From the NCBI GenBank assembly GCA_035512155.1, contig DATKEN010000101.1:1-64000 (forward strand): a stretch of 64,000 nt of DNA, read 5' to 3'. This stretch comes from JABCYV01 sp035512155. GTDB lineage: Bacteria > Acidobacteriota > Terriglobia > Terriglobales > Acidobacteriaceae. The translations under genes and the position numbers were made by a program. The notes beneath the pieces are model-generated. The model did not search any database, was not told the DNA's origin, and saw only the letters and a program-made list of their open reading frames with translations. This document shows positions 49,833 through 58,461 of this stretch, piece after piece (the first letter of the stretch is position 1; each line of letters begins with the position of its first letter).

Positions 49833-51695
49833 ATGCGCCGAAGAACAAAACTCGTGCTCGCCATCACTTTGATGGTGGTAGTGCTCGCGTCCGCGTTTTC
49901 CTACATCTATATCTCGGAGTTGCTGCGTCAGGGGGTTACGACGGCTAGTGAATCTGCCTCCCAGTTGACTTCCAATCTCGCCTACCTGGCGGCGAATGCT
50001 GCCCCGGACTTGAGCAGCACCAAGGTGAATACTGCTGATCCGAAAGCAGTGCGCCGGGCGATTGCTTACTATCTGAGCACCGATCGCAATCTGAACGATG
50101 CTTTGCAATCGGTAGTAAGCACCTGGCCGATGATTTACGACGCGGCGATTGTAGATGCCGACGGCAATGCGATCCTCCACACTAATCCGGACCTGGTGGG
50201 CAAGCGCATTCCTGTTCGGCCCGATTTCCAACTGGTAAAGAACGCCGACTTCCGTAAGCAATTTCGCCTGTTGTACAACTCCCCTACCGTCTACGATGTG
50301 CGCCTGCCGCTCACATTGGATGACGCTCCCTTCGGGAGAATCCACGTGGGTGTTTCCACTGTGTTTCTGAAAAGCGAACTCACCCCCCACTTGCGCCGGG
50401 CGGCCATCTTATCTGCTCTTGCCATTTTGCTTTCCATGTTATTAGCGGCGGGACTCTCCCGTCTGGCATTGGGTCCTCTGGAGCGCCTAAGCCGCAGCCT
50501 GGATAGCGTAACCGGAGGAAATCCGGAAGCGGTTACCGAGGACGCTGGGCGCGATGAATACGGGTTGGTTACGCTGAAGATCGCGCATCTTGGCCGCCAG
50601 ATGCGTGACGCCAAAGAGATCTTTTCCGCCTTGAAGGACAACGTGGATCAGATCATGGGCAACCTGCAAGACGGTCTGATGTTGTTCACCCGTGATTCGC
50701 ATGTCGTGCTGGTGAGCGCTTCCGTGGAACGCTTCCTCGGCCGGCCACGACGAGAGTTACTGGGCCGCACAGTGAAAGAGATTTTCTCTTCTGATTCGCC
50801 TCTGGGCGTACAGGTGCAGGAGGCCTTTCAACTGCGAAGCGCAATTCTGCAGCGCGAAGTGGAGTCGCCGAGCGGAAAGCGAGTGCAGATCTCGCTCGAC
50901 TTCATTCAGGAAAGAGGAGCGCAGATCGGCGCCCTGCTTACCATGCGCGATGCTGAGTCGGTCCGGCGCATCGAAGATGAAATAGAGATGTCGCGCCGGC
51001 TTTCCGCCAGCGGCCGTCTCACCCGCGGTGTCGCCCACGAAGTCAAGAATCCCATCAACGCTATCGTGCTGCACTTGCAGTTGCTGCAAAACAAGCTGCA
51101 ACAGATCGATCCTGATACGCGGCGGCACATGGATATCATCGGTAGCGAGATCTACCGTTTGGACCGTGTGGTTCAGATCCTAGTCGACTTCACTCGGCCG
51201 CGCGATCTCCGCCTAGAGGAAATCGACCTGCGGCGGCTGTTGGAGGACGTCACTACGCTGGCCACGCCTGATGCGGAACAACACGGAGTCACCTTAACTT
51301 GCGAATTACCGCCAGAGCCGCTATCTGTCAAGGTGGACGCCGACCTGATGAAGCAGGCCATCCTGAATGTGGTTCTCAACGGCGTGCAAGCCATGCCACA
51401 GGGAGGACTGCTGACGGTTTCGGCTCGGCGGGAAGACGAGATCGTGGTCACCGAGGTTCGGGACCAAGGCAGCGGTATTCCGCATGAACTCCAGGAAAAG
51501 GTTTTCGAGTTGTACTTTACTACCAAGAAAGCCGGCTCTGGCATCGGGCTGGCGCAAACCTTCCAGATTCTGCAATGGCATTACGGATCCGTAGATTTCC
51601 AGTCGGTGCAGGGTCAGGGCACAACGTTCCGGCTCCGCCTCCCTATGGCTGAATCCCGGTCGGACACCTTGAAAGAGGCAGCAACTCGCACCTAA
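49833..51695 (+). CDS. Membrane histidine kinase with periplasmic sensor, HAMP and PAS
   Basis: A 620-aa kinase. A first helix (about 7-27) leads to a periplasmic sensor of about 150 residues (PAS-like, with YDAAIVDADGNAILHTNPDL). The second helix (185-207) is followed by HAMP (PLERLSRSLDSVTGG). A cytoplasmic PAS (about 265-380) precedes the dimerisation domain with His402 (GVAHEVKNPINAI) and the ATPase domain (LNVVLNGVQAMP, DQGSGIP, GSGIGLA). The sensor resembles dCache/LuxQ-like ligand domains. It forms a two-component system with the preceding NtrC regulator. Confidence 0.93.
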   Translation: MRRRTKLVLAITLMVVVLASAFSYIYISELLRQGVTTASESASQLTSNLAYLAANAAPDLSSTKVNTADPKAVRRAIAYYLSTDRNLNDALQSVVSTWPMIYDAAIVDADGNAILHTNPDLVGKRIPVRPDFQLVKNADFRKQFRLLYNSPTVYDVRLPLTLDDAPFGRIHVGVSTVFLKSELTPHLRRAAILSALAILLSMLLAAGLSRLALGPLERLSRSLDSVTGGNPEAVTEDAGRDEYGLVTLKIAHLGRQMRDAKEIFSALKDNVDQIMGNLQDGLMLFTRDSHVVLVSASVERFLGRPRRELLGRTVKEIFSSDSPLGVQVQEAFQLRSAILQREVESPSGKRVQISLDFIQERGAQIGALLTMRDAESVRRIEDEIEMSRRLSASGRLTRGVAHEVKNPINAIVLHLQLLQNKLQQIDPDTRRHMDIIGSEIYRLDRVVQILVDFTRPRDLRLEEIDLRRLLEDVTTLATPDAEQHGVTLTCELPPEPLSVKVDADLMKQAILNVVLNGVQAMPQGGLLTVSARREDEIVVTEVRDQGSGIPHELQEKVFELYFTTKKAGSGIGLAQTFQILQWHYGSVDFQSVQGQGTTFRLRLPMAESRSDTLKEAATRT

Positions 51696-51777
51696 GCAGT
51701 GGAAGAGTAGCGATGCCTCGCTCCGGAGCGTAGAATCGTCCCACTCGCCCGGAACGTCCCGGGAACGAAGTTTGAAT

Positions 51778-52398
51778 ATGTCTCTGGCCGCTGTCCTCAT
51801 CGTCTGCGGGCTCGTCGCTTCGCCCTCAATGGGCGTTGCGGATAGCTCTGCAGTGCCCGTAATAGCAAAACAGAACCAGCGGGCACAGGATTCCCCTCCA
51901 ACCGCTCCTCAGCCGGAAACACCTACGCCCCCAGCGCAAAGCAAGCCGGAGCCACCGTCAGCACCGCCACAAACTCCCGCTCCTGCTACACAATCTGAGA
52001 ATCCGCAGCCTGACTCAACCGACAAGAAGCCTGCCGCCGCCGCTACCAAGAAGCGTCACCGAAAACGCAAGCCGACCGCACAGCCGGAGTCAAGCCCGGC
52101 TAAGACTGTGGTACCCAATGGCAGCACGACGGATCCCAAGGCGCAGATTGCTCCGAGTGTTACCGACGCACAGGCTTCTCATCAACGCCAGAACACTGCC
52201 CAGTTGCTGGACTCTACCGACGCAAATCTAAAAAAGCTTGCTGGCCATCAACTCACCGCCAGCCAGCAGGACACGATGAAGCAGATTCAATCCTACGTCG
52301 AACAAGCTAAGGTTGCTGACGCTGCCGGCGATCTGCAAATGGCACACAATCTCGCCTTCAAGGCTCGCCTGCTCTCGGATGAACTGGTGAAACCCTAA
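51778..52398 (+). CDS. Secreted proline/alanine-rich protein, unknown
   Basis: 206 aa from ATG 51778; a TTG two codons earlier is possible. The signal peptide SLAAVLIVCGLVASPSMGVA is followed by a disordered linker rich in Pro, Ala, Gln and Thr (residues 35-90) with a basic KKRHRKRKPT patch. A C-terminal helical domain follows (TAQLLDSTDANLKKLAGHQL, then QSYVEQAKVADAAGDLQMA), which resembles a single TPR-like hairpin. It follows the kinase by 82 bases and may be under the same control. It probably spans the periplasm; function unknown. Confidence 0.7.
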   Translation: MSLAAVLIVCGLVASPSMGVADSSAVPVIAKQNQRAQDSPPTAPQPETPTPPAQSKPEPPSAPPQTPAPATQSENPQPDSTDKKPAAAATKKRHRKRKPTAQPESSPAKTVVPNGSTTDPKAQIAPSVTDAQASHQRQNTAQLLDSTDANLKKLAGHQLTASQQDTMKQIQSYVEQAKVADAAGDLQMAHNLAFKARLLSDELVKP

Positions 52399-52444
52399 GG
52401 GAAGGCTTTCGGGCCTCAGGGTTCAGGTTCAATTCTTGCAACGA

Positions 52445-53590
52445 CTATTTGCCTTTCGCGCGGGCCGCATTCACCTTCGCCAAGAGGTCCTGCGCGGGTT
52501 GTTGCGCCGGCCCCGAGATTCTCACGGCTTCGTTGAGCGCGTCTCGTGCTTCGGTCACACGATTGAGCTTGGCATAGGCAAAACCCAGACGGAACATCGT
52601 CAGAGCATAGGACTGATCATCCTGTCCCTTGAGCAAGGTGCCCGCAGTCTTTAACTCCGGAATGCCAGCCGCAGTTTTATCCTGCTTTAAATAGGCATAG
52701 CCGATGGTGTAGTGCGCCACGCCCGCTGACACTTTGTGGGAGCGATCGGCGTCGGGAGATTCAGCCTTGGCTACTGTTATCGCCTTTTCAGCGTATGTGA
52801 TGGCTTTGCTCAAACTGCCCGGCTTTGGATCCTCAACATATGTGTTTGCGAGGAGCAGCAAAGCAGCCAGACTATTGGGGTTCGCCTGCAGAGTCTTTTC
52901 CCCATAGGCAACCAGCCGGGAAGTGTCCTTGAGTTCCGACAGTGAAACCATGGCGTACGAAGTTACCTGGTCTTCGAAGCGTGAGGTAGGAAAGGCCAGG
53001 GTGAAGCGCTCGATGTAGCTGATGCGCGTCTTGGCGTCGTTCTCGGTAGCAATCGCATTGAAAGCAGTGGCCTCGAGAAATTCGCACGAGCTTTTCGTTG
53101 AGTTCTTTTCGTCCTCCACGTGTGACGCGAACTCCTGGTCGCTCATTCCTGCCGGCTTAGGCTCTTTAGCAAACGAATTGCAGACCTCGCCCCCGCGCGT
53201 GGAGTAGTCCATCAGCTTGGCGTTATTCTTCATCTGTTGCGCTATGCCGGCCTGCGAGACAAGAATGTCCAGATTATGGGGAGATCCGATGAGGGCCTTG
53301 TCTCCGTATTCGAGCGCCTTCTGCAGATCTCCCGTAGCCTGATAAGACTGCGAAATCTGCCAGTTGCCGTAGGCCACCGCCGCGGGATTCGAAGCAAACT
53401 TCTGGACGAAATCTTGATACATGACCGCCTTCTTCTGTGCGTCCGGCTCGTTGGAGATCGCCTGCAAGGCCTGATCTTCCGGCGTGCCCGCGGGAATAAT
53501 GATCCTGTCCACTTGTGCATGCATTACAAGAGAAGAGAACGCTGCGTAGAGAACGACCAACAGCGCGAGGGGCCAGCGACTGTGCCTCAT
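52445..53590 (-). CDS. Secreted TPR-repeat protein
   Basis: 381 aa from ATG 53590, with GGAGG six bases upstream. A signal peptide (LALLVVLYAAFSSLVMHA) precedes about six tetratricopeptide repeats, for example GNWQISQSYQATGDLQKALE, YGEKTLQANPNSLAALLLLA, HYTIGYAYLKQDKTAAGIPE and RLGFAYAKLNRVTEARDALN. Two cysteines (EVCNSF and KSSCEFL) may form a disulfide. Such periplasmic scaffolds assemble envelope complexes. It is divergent from the glycosyltransferase gene. Confidence 0.85.
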   Translation of the reverse strand: MRHSRWPLALLVVLYAAFSSLVMHAQVDRIIIPAGTPEDQALQAISNEPDAQKKAVMYQDFVQKFASNPAAVAYGNWQISQSYQATGDLQKALEYGDKALIGSPHNLDILVSQAGIAQQMKNNAKLMDYSTRGGEVCNSFAKEPKPAGMSDQEFASHVEDEKNSTKSSCEFLEATAFNAIATENDAKTRISYIERFTLAFPTSRFEDQVTSYAMVSLSELKDTSRLVAYGEKTLQANPNSLAALLLLANTYVEDPKPGSLSKAITYAEKAITVAKAESPDADRSHKVSAGVAHYTIGYAYLKQDKTAAGIPELKTAGTLLKGQDDQSYALTMFRLGFAYAKLNRVTEARDALNEAVRISGPAQQPAQDLLAKVNAARAKGK

Positions 53591-53671
53591 AAAGCACCTC
53601 CGCATTTGTGCGGGGGCATCGTAGCTCCGAATGAAGTCGTGTGCAAGTTGTACTTAGGCTGACGGGGCTGA

Positions 53672-53687
53672 TGGCACGGAATCTGCA
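53672..53687 (+). promoter_or_regulatory. Sigma-54-type promoter
   Basis: TGGCACGGAATCTGCA matches TGGCACG-N4-TTGCA with one change and exact GG/GC spacing. Transcription would start near 53698, nine bases before the ATG at 53707. Two NtrC-type activators are encoded in the window. Their connection to this site is inference. Confidence 0.6.
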
Positions 53688-53706
53688 CATGCTGTAGTCT
53701 GGCCGC

Positions 53707-55185
53707 ATGCAGGCTGGCGATGAGACAGACTTTCACCAGAGACCGCTCACTCCAGCGGGGTCTTTCCGGGGACAAGCCTGGCGGCATTCCCTTCCTTTGA
53801 TCGTGCTGGTCGCGTTGTTCTTGCGATTGGCGGTTATCACGATAGGCCATACCTATCGCATCACGCCGCGCCGTGATCACTTCCAATTTGGCTGGGAGAT
53901 GGGACGTATTGCGCGCTCCATTGCCACTGGGCACGGTTTCAGTTCCCCCACGGATCTACCAACCGGACCCAGCGCCTGGGCACCACCACTTTATCCGTAT
54001 ATCCTGGCCGGCATTTTCAAGCTCTTTGGTGTGTACAGCAACACCTCGGCGTGGATAATTCTGGCGTTCAATAGTATTTTTGGAGCGCTCACTTGCGTCC
54101 CGCTTTATCGCATCGCGGAAAGGATCTACGGAGTTGAAGTCGCCCGCGCTGCGGCCTGGACGTGGGCGGTATTTCCGTACGCAATTTATTGGCCCGTGCG
54201 CGTGGTGTGGGAAACCAGTCTGAGCGCGTTTCTCCTGAGTGTAGTCCTGCTACTCACCCTGCGCATGCAACACGAGCCACCCCGTCCTCGCGCCTGGATC
54301 GTCTTTGGACTCCTGTGGGGCGTCATCACGCTGACCAACACGGCTCTCCTGGTCATGCTCCCGTTCTGTTTGATCTGGTTACTGTATTGGATGCCGAATC
54401 GCTCCCGCCAACTCGCAGGAGTGCTTCTCTGCCTGCTAACTGCAGCTCTTGTCGTCAGCCCTTGGCTGGCGCGCAACCGCGCCGTTTTCGGCAGGCTGGT
54501 AATGATCCGCGACAACCTTCCGCTCGAAATGCACATGGCCAATAACGACCGCTTCACCGGATTGTGGACTCGTAACGAACACCCCGGCAACGATCCCGAA
54601 GCGATGAGGAGATTCCAAGAGCTGGGAGAACTTGGTTTCATGGACGAAAAACGGCAGGAAGTCGGGGAGTTCATACGCGAGCACCCTGGGAAGTTCATTT
54701 CGTTCAGCCTGGAACGGGCAGTCTATTTCTGGATTGGCACTCCACAAGCGACGATCATCGACGGCTACGATCTGATTGTGGCGCGCCATGTAACTTTTTT
54801 CTTAGGGAGCGCGCTTGCCTTCGCGGGATTGTGGCTGACGATCCGCAATCGTAAGTGCGGAGCGTTTCTTCTCTTTTGTCTCTTGGTCTTCTATCCACTT
54901 CCTTATTACCTGGTGAATCCATTTCCCCGCTACAAACACCCCATTGAGCCAGAAATGCTTTTGCTAATCGTGTATTTGTTCTGGGAGGCGCGACGGGTGC
55001 GGGTCCCATGGCCAAAGCTCTCTTCCCAAAGACCAAGAATAGCAAGACAGAGCGGCACGGTCACACCACGACCGACTGTTAGTGATGACCATCACAGACG
55101 AGCGGTCTATTTTGTGGATACTCTGGTTTCGCTGACCGCTCCGAAGGAGCGTCATGAGAAAGCCCGGCACGGAAGTGCCGGGTAG
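53707..55185 (+). CDS. PMT/ArnT-like membrane glycosyltransferase (GT39/GT83 type)
   Basis: A 492-aa polytopic protein with about ten to eleven helices. The first luminal loop carries the acidic position expected of GT-C enzymes (TPRRDHFQFGWEMGRIARSI). Arginine/aromatic motifs (NPFPRYKHPIEPEMLLLIVY) at the end resemble the family. It would transfer a sugar from a lipid carrier on the periplasmic side. The last 26 codons (from about 55108) run into the REP sequence of the next element, so the original C-terminus may have been changed by insertion. Confidence 0.82.
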   Translation: MQAGDETDFHQRPLTPAGSFRGQAWRHSLPLIVLVALFLRLAVITIGHTYRITPRRDHFQFGWEMGRIARSIATGHGFSSPTDLPTGPSAWAPPLYPYILAGIFKLFGVYSNTSAWIILAFNSIFGALTCVPLYRIAERIYGVEVARAAAWTWAVFPYAIYWPVRVVWETSLSAFLLSVVLLLTLRMQHEPPRPRAWIVFGLLWGVITLTNTALLVMLPFCLIWLLYWMPNRSRQLAGVLLCLLTAALVVSPWLARNRAVFGRLVMIRDNLPLEMHMANNDRFTGLWTRNEHPGNDPEAMRRFQELGELGFMDEKRQEVGEFIREHPGKFISFSLERAVYFWIGTPQATIIDGYDLIVARHVTFFLGSALAFAGLWLTIRNRKCGAFLLFCLLVFYPLPYYLVNPFPRYKHPIEPEMLLLIVYLFWEARRVRVPWPKLSSQRPRIARQSGTVTPRPTVSDDHHRRAVYFVDTLVSLTAPKERHEKARHGSAG

Positions 55186-55735
55186 GAACCAAGCAGAACC
55201 TAGTCCCGTAAGGGACACCACAATGGCGCACAAATATCCAAACGTTCTTATTCATTGCGTGTTCAGCACGAAAAATCGTGAAGATTTGATCCCGGACGAA
55301 TTGCGCCTCACCCTGTGGAAGTATCTTGCGGGTATCGGAAAAAATCACGGGATCCCGGTGCTTTCCGTGGGCGGTATCGCAAATCACGCTCACCTGCTAA
55401 TCGCGTTGCCTTCTGATATCCCTCTGGCCAAGGCCATCCAAGTACTGAAAGCAAACTCCTCGCGCTGGCTCGGTGAGCATGGGATCGACTTCGCGCGGCA
55501 AGAAGGCTACGGCGCATTCAGCGTGAGCTGCTCGAATGTAGCGGCAGTCAAGGAATACATCGAACGCCAACCAGAACATCATAATAAGCGCTCGTACGAA
55601 GATGAGTTTATCGCACTCCTAAACAAGTCAGGAGTAACCTACGACTTAGAACAGGTCTTTGGCTAGTGCCGTCCCTTACGGGACTGCTTCTTGAGCGCAC
55701 CGTTACCCGGCACTGCCGTGCCGGGCTTTCCCATG
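55153..55735. mobile_element. RAYT unit with two pairs of REP inverted repeats
   Basis: Outer inverted repeats: GAAAGCCCGGCACGG-A-AGTGC then CGGGTA (55158-55184), matching the complement of 55704-55730 in 26 of 27 positions. Each is itself a hairpin, and the match extends to CATG at both ends. Inner pair: GTCCCGTAAGGGAC (55203-55216) and its complement (55671-55684). The intact transposase gene lies between. The sequence family differs from that at 39525. Confidence 0.85.
55223..55666 (+). CDS. REP-associated / IS200-like Y1 transposase, intact
   Basis: A 147-aa Y1 HUH transposase from ATG 55223. The opening HKYPNVLIHCVFSTKNRED is typical; the HUH motif is ANHAHLLIALPS near 57. The catalytic tyrosine lies in the terminal helix AAVKEYIERQPEHHNKRSYE. 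These enzymes cut single-stranded DNA at hairpins, here presumably the flanking REPs. Size and the paired REP borders point to RAYT or an IS200-like relative, not to a full IS605 with tnpB. No frameshift is seen. Confidence 0.9.
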   Translation: MAHKYPNVLIHCVFSTKNREDLIPDELRLTLWKYLAGIGKNHGIPVLSVGGIANHAHLLIALPSDIPLAKAIQVLKANSSRWLGEHGIDFARQEGYGAFSVSCSNVAAVKEYIERQPEHHNKRSYEDEFIALLNKSGVTYDLEQVFG

Positions 55736-55770
55736 TCGCCGCTGCGCGGCTGGAGCAGAAGTAATTTCCT

Positions 55771-55857
55771 ATCAATCACAAAAAATACCAAGTAGCACGA
55801 AGCGAAACCCTTTAAGCTGTCACTCTTTCGTGCTACTTCGTGTCCTTTGTGGTTGAT
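55771..55857. repeat. Interspersed palindrome, copy 2
   Basis: ATCAATCACAAAAAATACCA, then AGTAGCACGAAG on the left; CTTTCGTGCTACTTCGTGTC, then CTTTGTGGTTGAT on the right. The right arm is close to that of copy 3 (58136-58213). It fills the gap before the MFS gene. Confidence 0.85.
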
Positions 55858-55901
55858 GAGTCTCCGGTTGGCGTCGTCGCCGTCATCGTTTAAATTGGAG
55901 T

Positions 55902-57155
55902 ATGCGCGCCATCCTGCAGAAACGAGCACTGCGCTACGTCTTCGGCGCCAACCTGATCTCCATGCTGGGCAGCGGCATGAACTCTGCCGCGGTGGCCTGG
56001 AACATTCTGCAGGCCACGCATTCCGAAATGGCCTTGGGCATGTTTGCCGTCTTGCAAACTATCCCGGCCATGCTGATGCTCCCTTTCACCGGAGTAATCA
56101 TCGATCGTGAAGACCGCCGCCGGTTGGTCATGATGCTCGACGCGGCCCGCGCAGTCATCATCCTCACAGTTGCCATTCTTGCGTTCCTGGGCAAAACAAA
56201 AGTTTGGGAGCTGTACTTGATGAACACGCTGGTCGCAGCCGGCTTTTGGATGTTCTGGCCAACGATCACGGCGCTCATTCAGGAATTGACTCCAGGTGAA
56301 GAGTTCGTCCACGCCAATACGTTCTTGCTGGCGGGCATTCAGGGAGGCTGGCTGATCGCCGGATCGATCGTGGGATTCGTCTACAACCACATTGGATTGG
56401 GCGGCGTCCTGGTCATTGATTTTTCGACCTACGTAGTTTCGTTCCTCTGCTACTTTGCCGTGCGCAAAGGACGCCATGTGGTGCCCCGGCCGGCAGAGCT
56501 GCGTGCCGACATCGTGGCGGCCGAGACTGCGTTCGAGCGCTTCGTGCGTGAGATGCGCGAAGGCTTCCAGTTTCTCCGCGGCCATCCCAGCGTGATTCTG
56601 CTGGGAACGAGTTGGGCGTTGTTCCTGGGCGCCATGCTGACTGCGGTCGTGGTTACCGCTCCGCTGAGTGACCTAGTGTTCCACGCCGGCGCTGTCGGCT
56701 ATGGCTGGCTCAACGCTGGATGGGGCACGGGCGCTTTTCTCAGTGCTTTGTACGCGCCGCAGGTCATTGCCTGGCTAGGTGCGCGACGATCCATCGCCAT
56801 TTCCATGGGGATGCTGGCGATATGCATGATCGTCGCTCCTGTATCTCCTCGGCTGGCGATTGCCGTGGCAATTTACGGCTTGATGGGTTCCGGACGCGGG
56901 ATCAGCGGTGTGGCCATGAATACCAGCATCATGGAGCAGGTGCCTCCGCATTTCATGGGACGGGTGCAGAATACGTTTTATTTTGCCGGCACCTGTCTGC
57001 AGATTATTCTGGGATTTCTAGTGGGTGCCGTAGCGCAACTCAATCTAGTCGCCGGATTTGCCATTATCGGACTGGTGTATGCGGTGGCGTTTGTCAGTGC
57101 GAGTTGGCCGGTGGGGACGTCGCAACCGTTCCCCGAGACGACTTCCGTGGAATAG
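55902..57155 (+). CDS. MFS exporter (EntS-like, MFS_3 type)
   Basis: A 417-aa transporter with twelve predicted helices. It starts RAILQKRALRYVFGANLISM; the loop between helices 2 and 3 is DREDRRRLVMMLDAAR, the DRxxRR motif of major-facilitator exporters of the enterobactin (EntS) and macrolide groups. A longer cytoplasmic loop (RKGRHVVPRPAELRAD) separates the halves. It likely extrudes a small molecule by proton exchange; the substrate is unknown. No siderophore genes are nearby. Confidence 0.86.
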   Translation: MRAILQKRALRYVFGANLISMLGSGMNSAAVAWNILQATHSEMALGMFAVLQTIPAMLMLPFTGVIIDREDRRRLVMMLDAARAVIILTVAILAFLGKTKVWELYLMNTLVAAGFWMFWPTITALIQELTPGEEFVHANTFLLAGIQGGWLIAGSIVGFVYNHIGLGGVLVIDFSTYVVSFLCYFAVRKGRHVVPRPAELRADIVAAETAFERFVREMREGFQFLRGHPSVILLGTSWALFLGAMLTAVVVTAPLSDLVFHAGAVGYGWLNAGWGTGAFLSALYAPQVIAWLGARRSIAISMGMLAICMIVAPVSPRLAIAVAIYGLMGSGRGISGVAMNTSIMEQVPPHFMGRVQNTFYFAGTCLQIILGFLVGAVAQLNLVAGFAIIGLVYAVAFVSASWPVGTSQPFPETTSVE

Positions 57156-57329
57156 CGATTTTCGAATTGACGGATTTTAGGATTTTTGGGGTTTCGCAGC
57201 TGGCGCGCTTCGGCTTTTGAATTTGTCGATGCGAAAATCCGGCAATCGGCGACTCGTCAGTGACTTGGTGTGGTAAATTCGCAGCCCTGGCTGCTATTCT
57301 TTCTCTTCAAATTTCATCAGGAGACCTGC

Positions 57330-58100
57330 ATGTCATCCAGCCTTGAAGGTCGGATTGCCGTTGTCTTCGGAGTGGCCAACAAGCGCTCGATCGCATGGTC
57401 GATTGCGCAGGGACTACACAACGCCGGCGCCAAGCTCGCTATCAGCTATCAGAACGAGCGGATGGAAATGGAAGCCAAGGACCTGATTCTTTCCTTGCCC
57501 GGCGCCGAAGCCTTTATGTGCGATGTGTCGAATGATGCGGAAATTGGGCGCGTCTTCGGTCAACTGAAAGAACGGTACGGCAAGCTGCACGTTTTGGTAC
57601 ATAGCGTGGCTTTCGCGCCCGCCGATGAGTTAAAGGGAGAGTTCATCAACACTACCCGCGAAGGCTTTCGGATCGCTCACGACGTCAGCGTGTATTCGCT
57701 GATCGCGGTCTCCCGCGCCGCCGCTCCGCTCATGGAAGATGGTGGCTCTATTATCACCATGACCTATTACGCCGCCGACAAAGTAGTTCCTCACTACAAT
57801 GTGATGGCGGTGGCCAAGGCTGCGCTGGAATGCTCGGTCCGATATTTAGCCTACGACCTTGGTAAGAAAAAGATTCGAGTGAATGCCATCTCCGCTGGAC
57901 CGCTCAAAACCCTGGCAGCGCGCGGCATCTCTGGTTTGGGAGACATGCTCAAATCCCATGCTGAACGGGCTCCCCTCGGCCGCAATGTCGACGTGAGCGA
58001 AGTCGGATCAACCGGCGTGTTCCTGGCTTCCGATGCGAGCTCTGGCATCACTGGCGAGGTCATCTACGTGGACTGCGGATACAACATCATGGGATTCTGA
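57330..58100 (+). CDS. fabI: Enoyl-ACP reductase (NADH), FabI type
   Basis: A 256-aa FabI, catalysing the last step of each fatty-acid elongation cycle. The open nucleotide motif GVANKRSIAWSIA (instead of TGxxxGIG) and the Y-x6-K active site (HYNVMAVAK, with the preceding TYYAADKVVPHY) are diagnostic. SAGPLKTLAARGI is the substrate-loop segment. ATG 57330 has AGGAG nine bases upstream. The usual residues around the triclosan site are present, so it should be a sensitive-type enzyme (inference). Confidence 0.95.
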   Translation: MSSSLEGRIAVVFGVANKRSIAWSIAQGLHNAGAKLAISYQNERMEMEAKDLILSLPGAEAFMCDVSNDAEIGRVFGQLKERYGKLHVLVHSVAFAPADELKGEFINTTREGFRIAHDVSVYSLIAVSRAAAPLMEDGGSIITMTYYAADKVVPHYNVMAVAKAALECSVRYLAYDLGKKKIRVNAISAGPLKTLAARGISGLGDMLKSHAERAPLGRNVDVSEVGSTGVFLASDASSGITGEVIYVDCGYNIMGF

Positions 58101-58135
58101 ATGGGTGCTGATCAGTTTCCGTGGCGTCTTAGCTG

Positions 58136-58213
58136 ACCACGAAGGACACAAAGGAGCACGAAGGAAACCCCAAGGTTCACACCTTCGTGGAACTTCGTGT
58201 CCTTTGTGGTTGA
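58136..58213. repeat. Interspersed palindrome, copy 3
   Basis: ACCACGAAGGACACAAAGGA then GCACGAAGG on the left; CCTTCGTGGAACTTCGTGTC then CTTTGTGGT on the right. It lies 36 bases after fabI and could act as its transcript-end hairpin. The rest of the gap to 58461 holds nothing recognised. Confidence 0.85.
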
Positions 58214-58461
58214 TGAACTTAGGAGACTGTCGCGGCTCGGATGAGTTAGAACCCGTGGGCAGCGTAGAATGGTTCTGTACTTCATATTCAGCGTGCAAAA
58301 AACATTCAGCACGAGCCGACGTATGATGTTCGCCTTCTTCGCTGCTGGCATCCTATTCGCGATGTTGCGGGAGTGGAACGCACCCGTGGCTTGCTGGCGA
58401 CCATTCACTCATAAAGCCGGGTCTTCGAAATTGCAGTAACCGACCCCGCACATCCGCTTTC

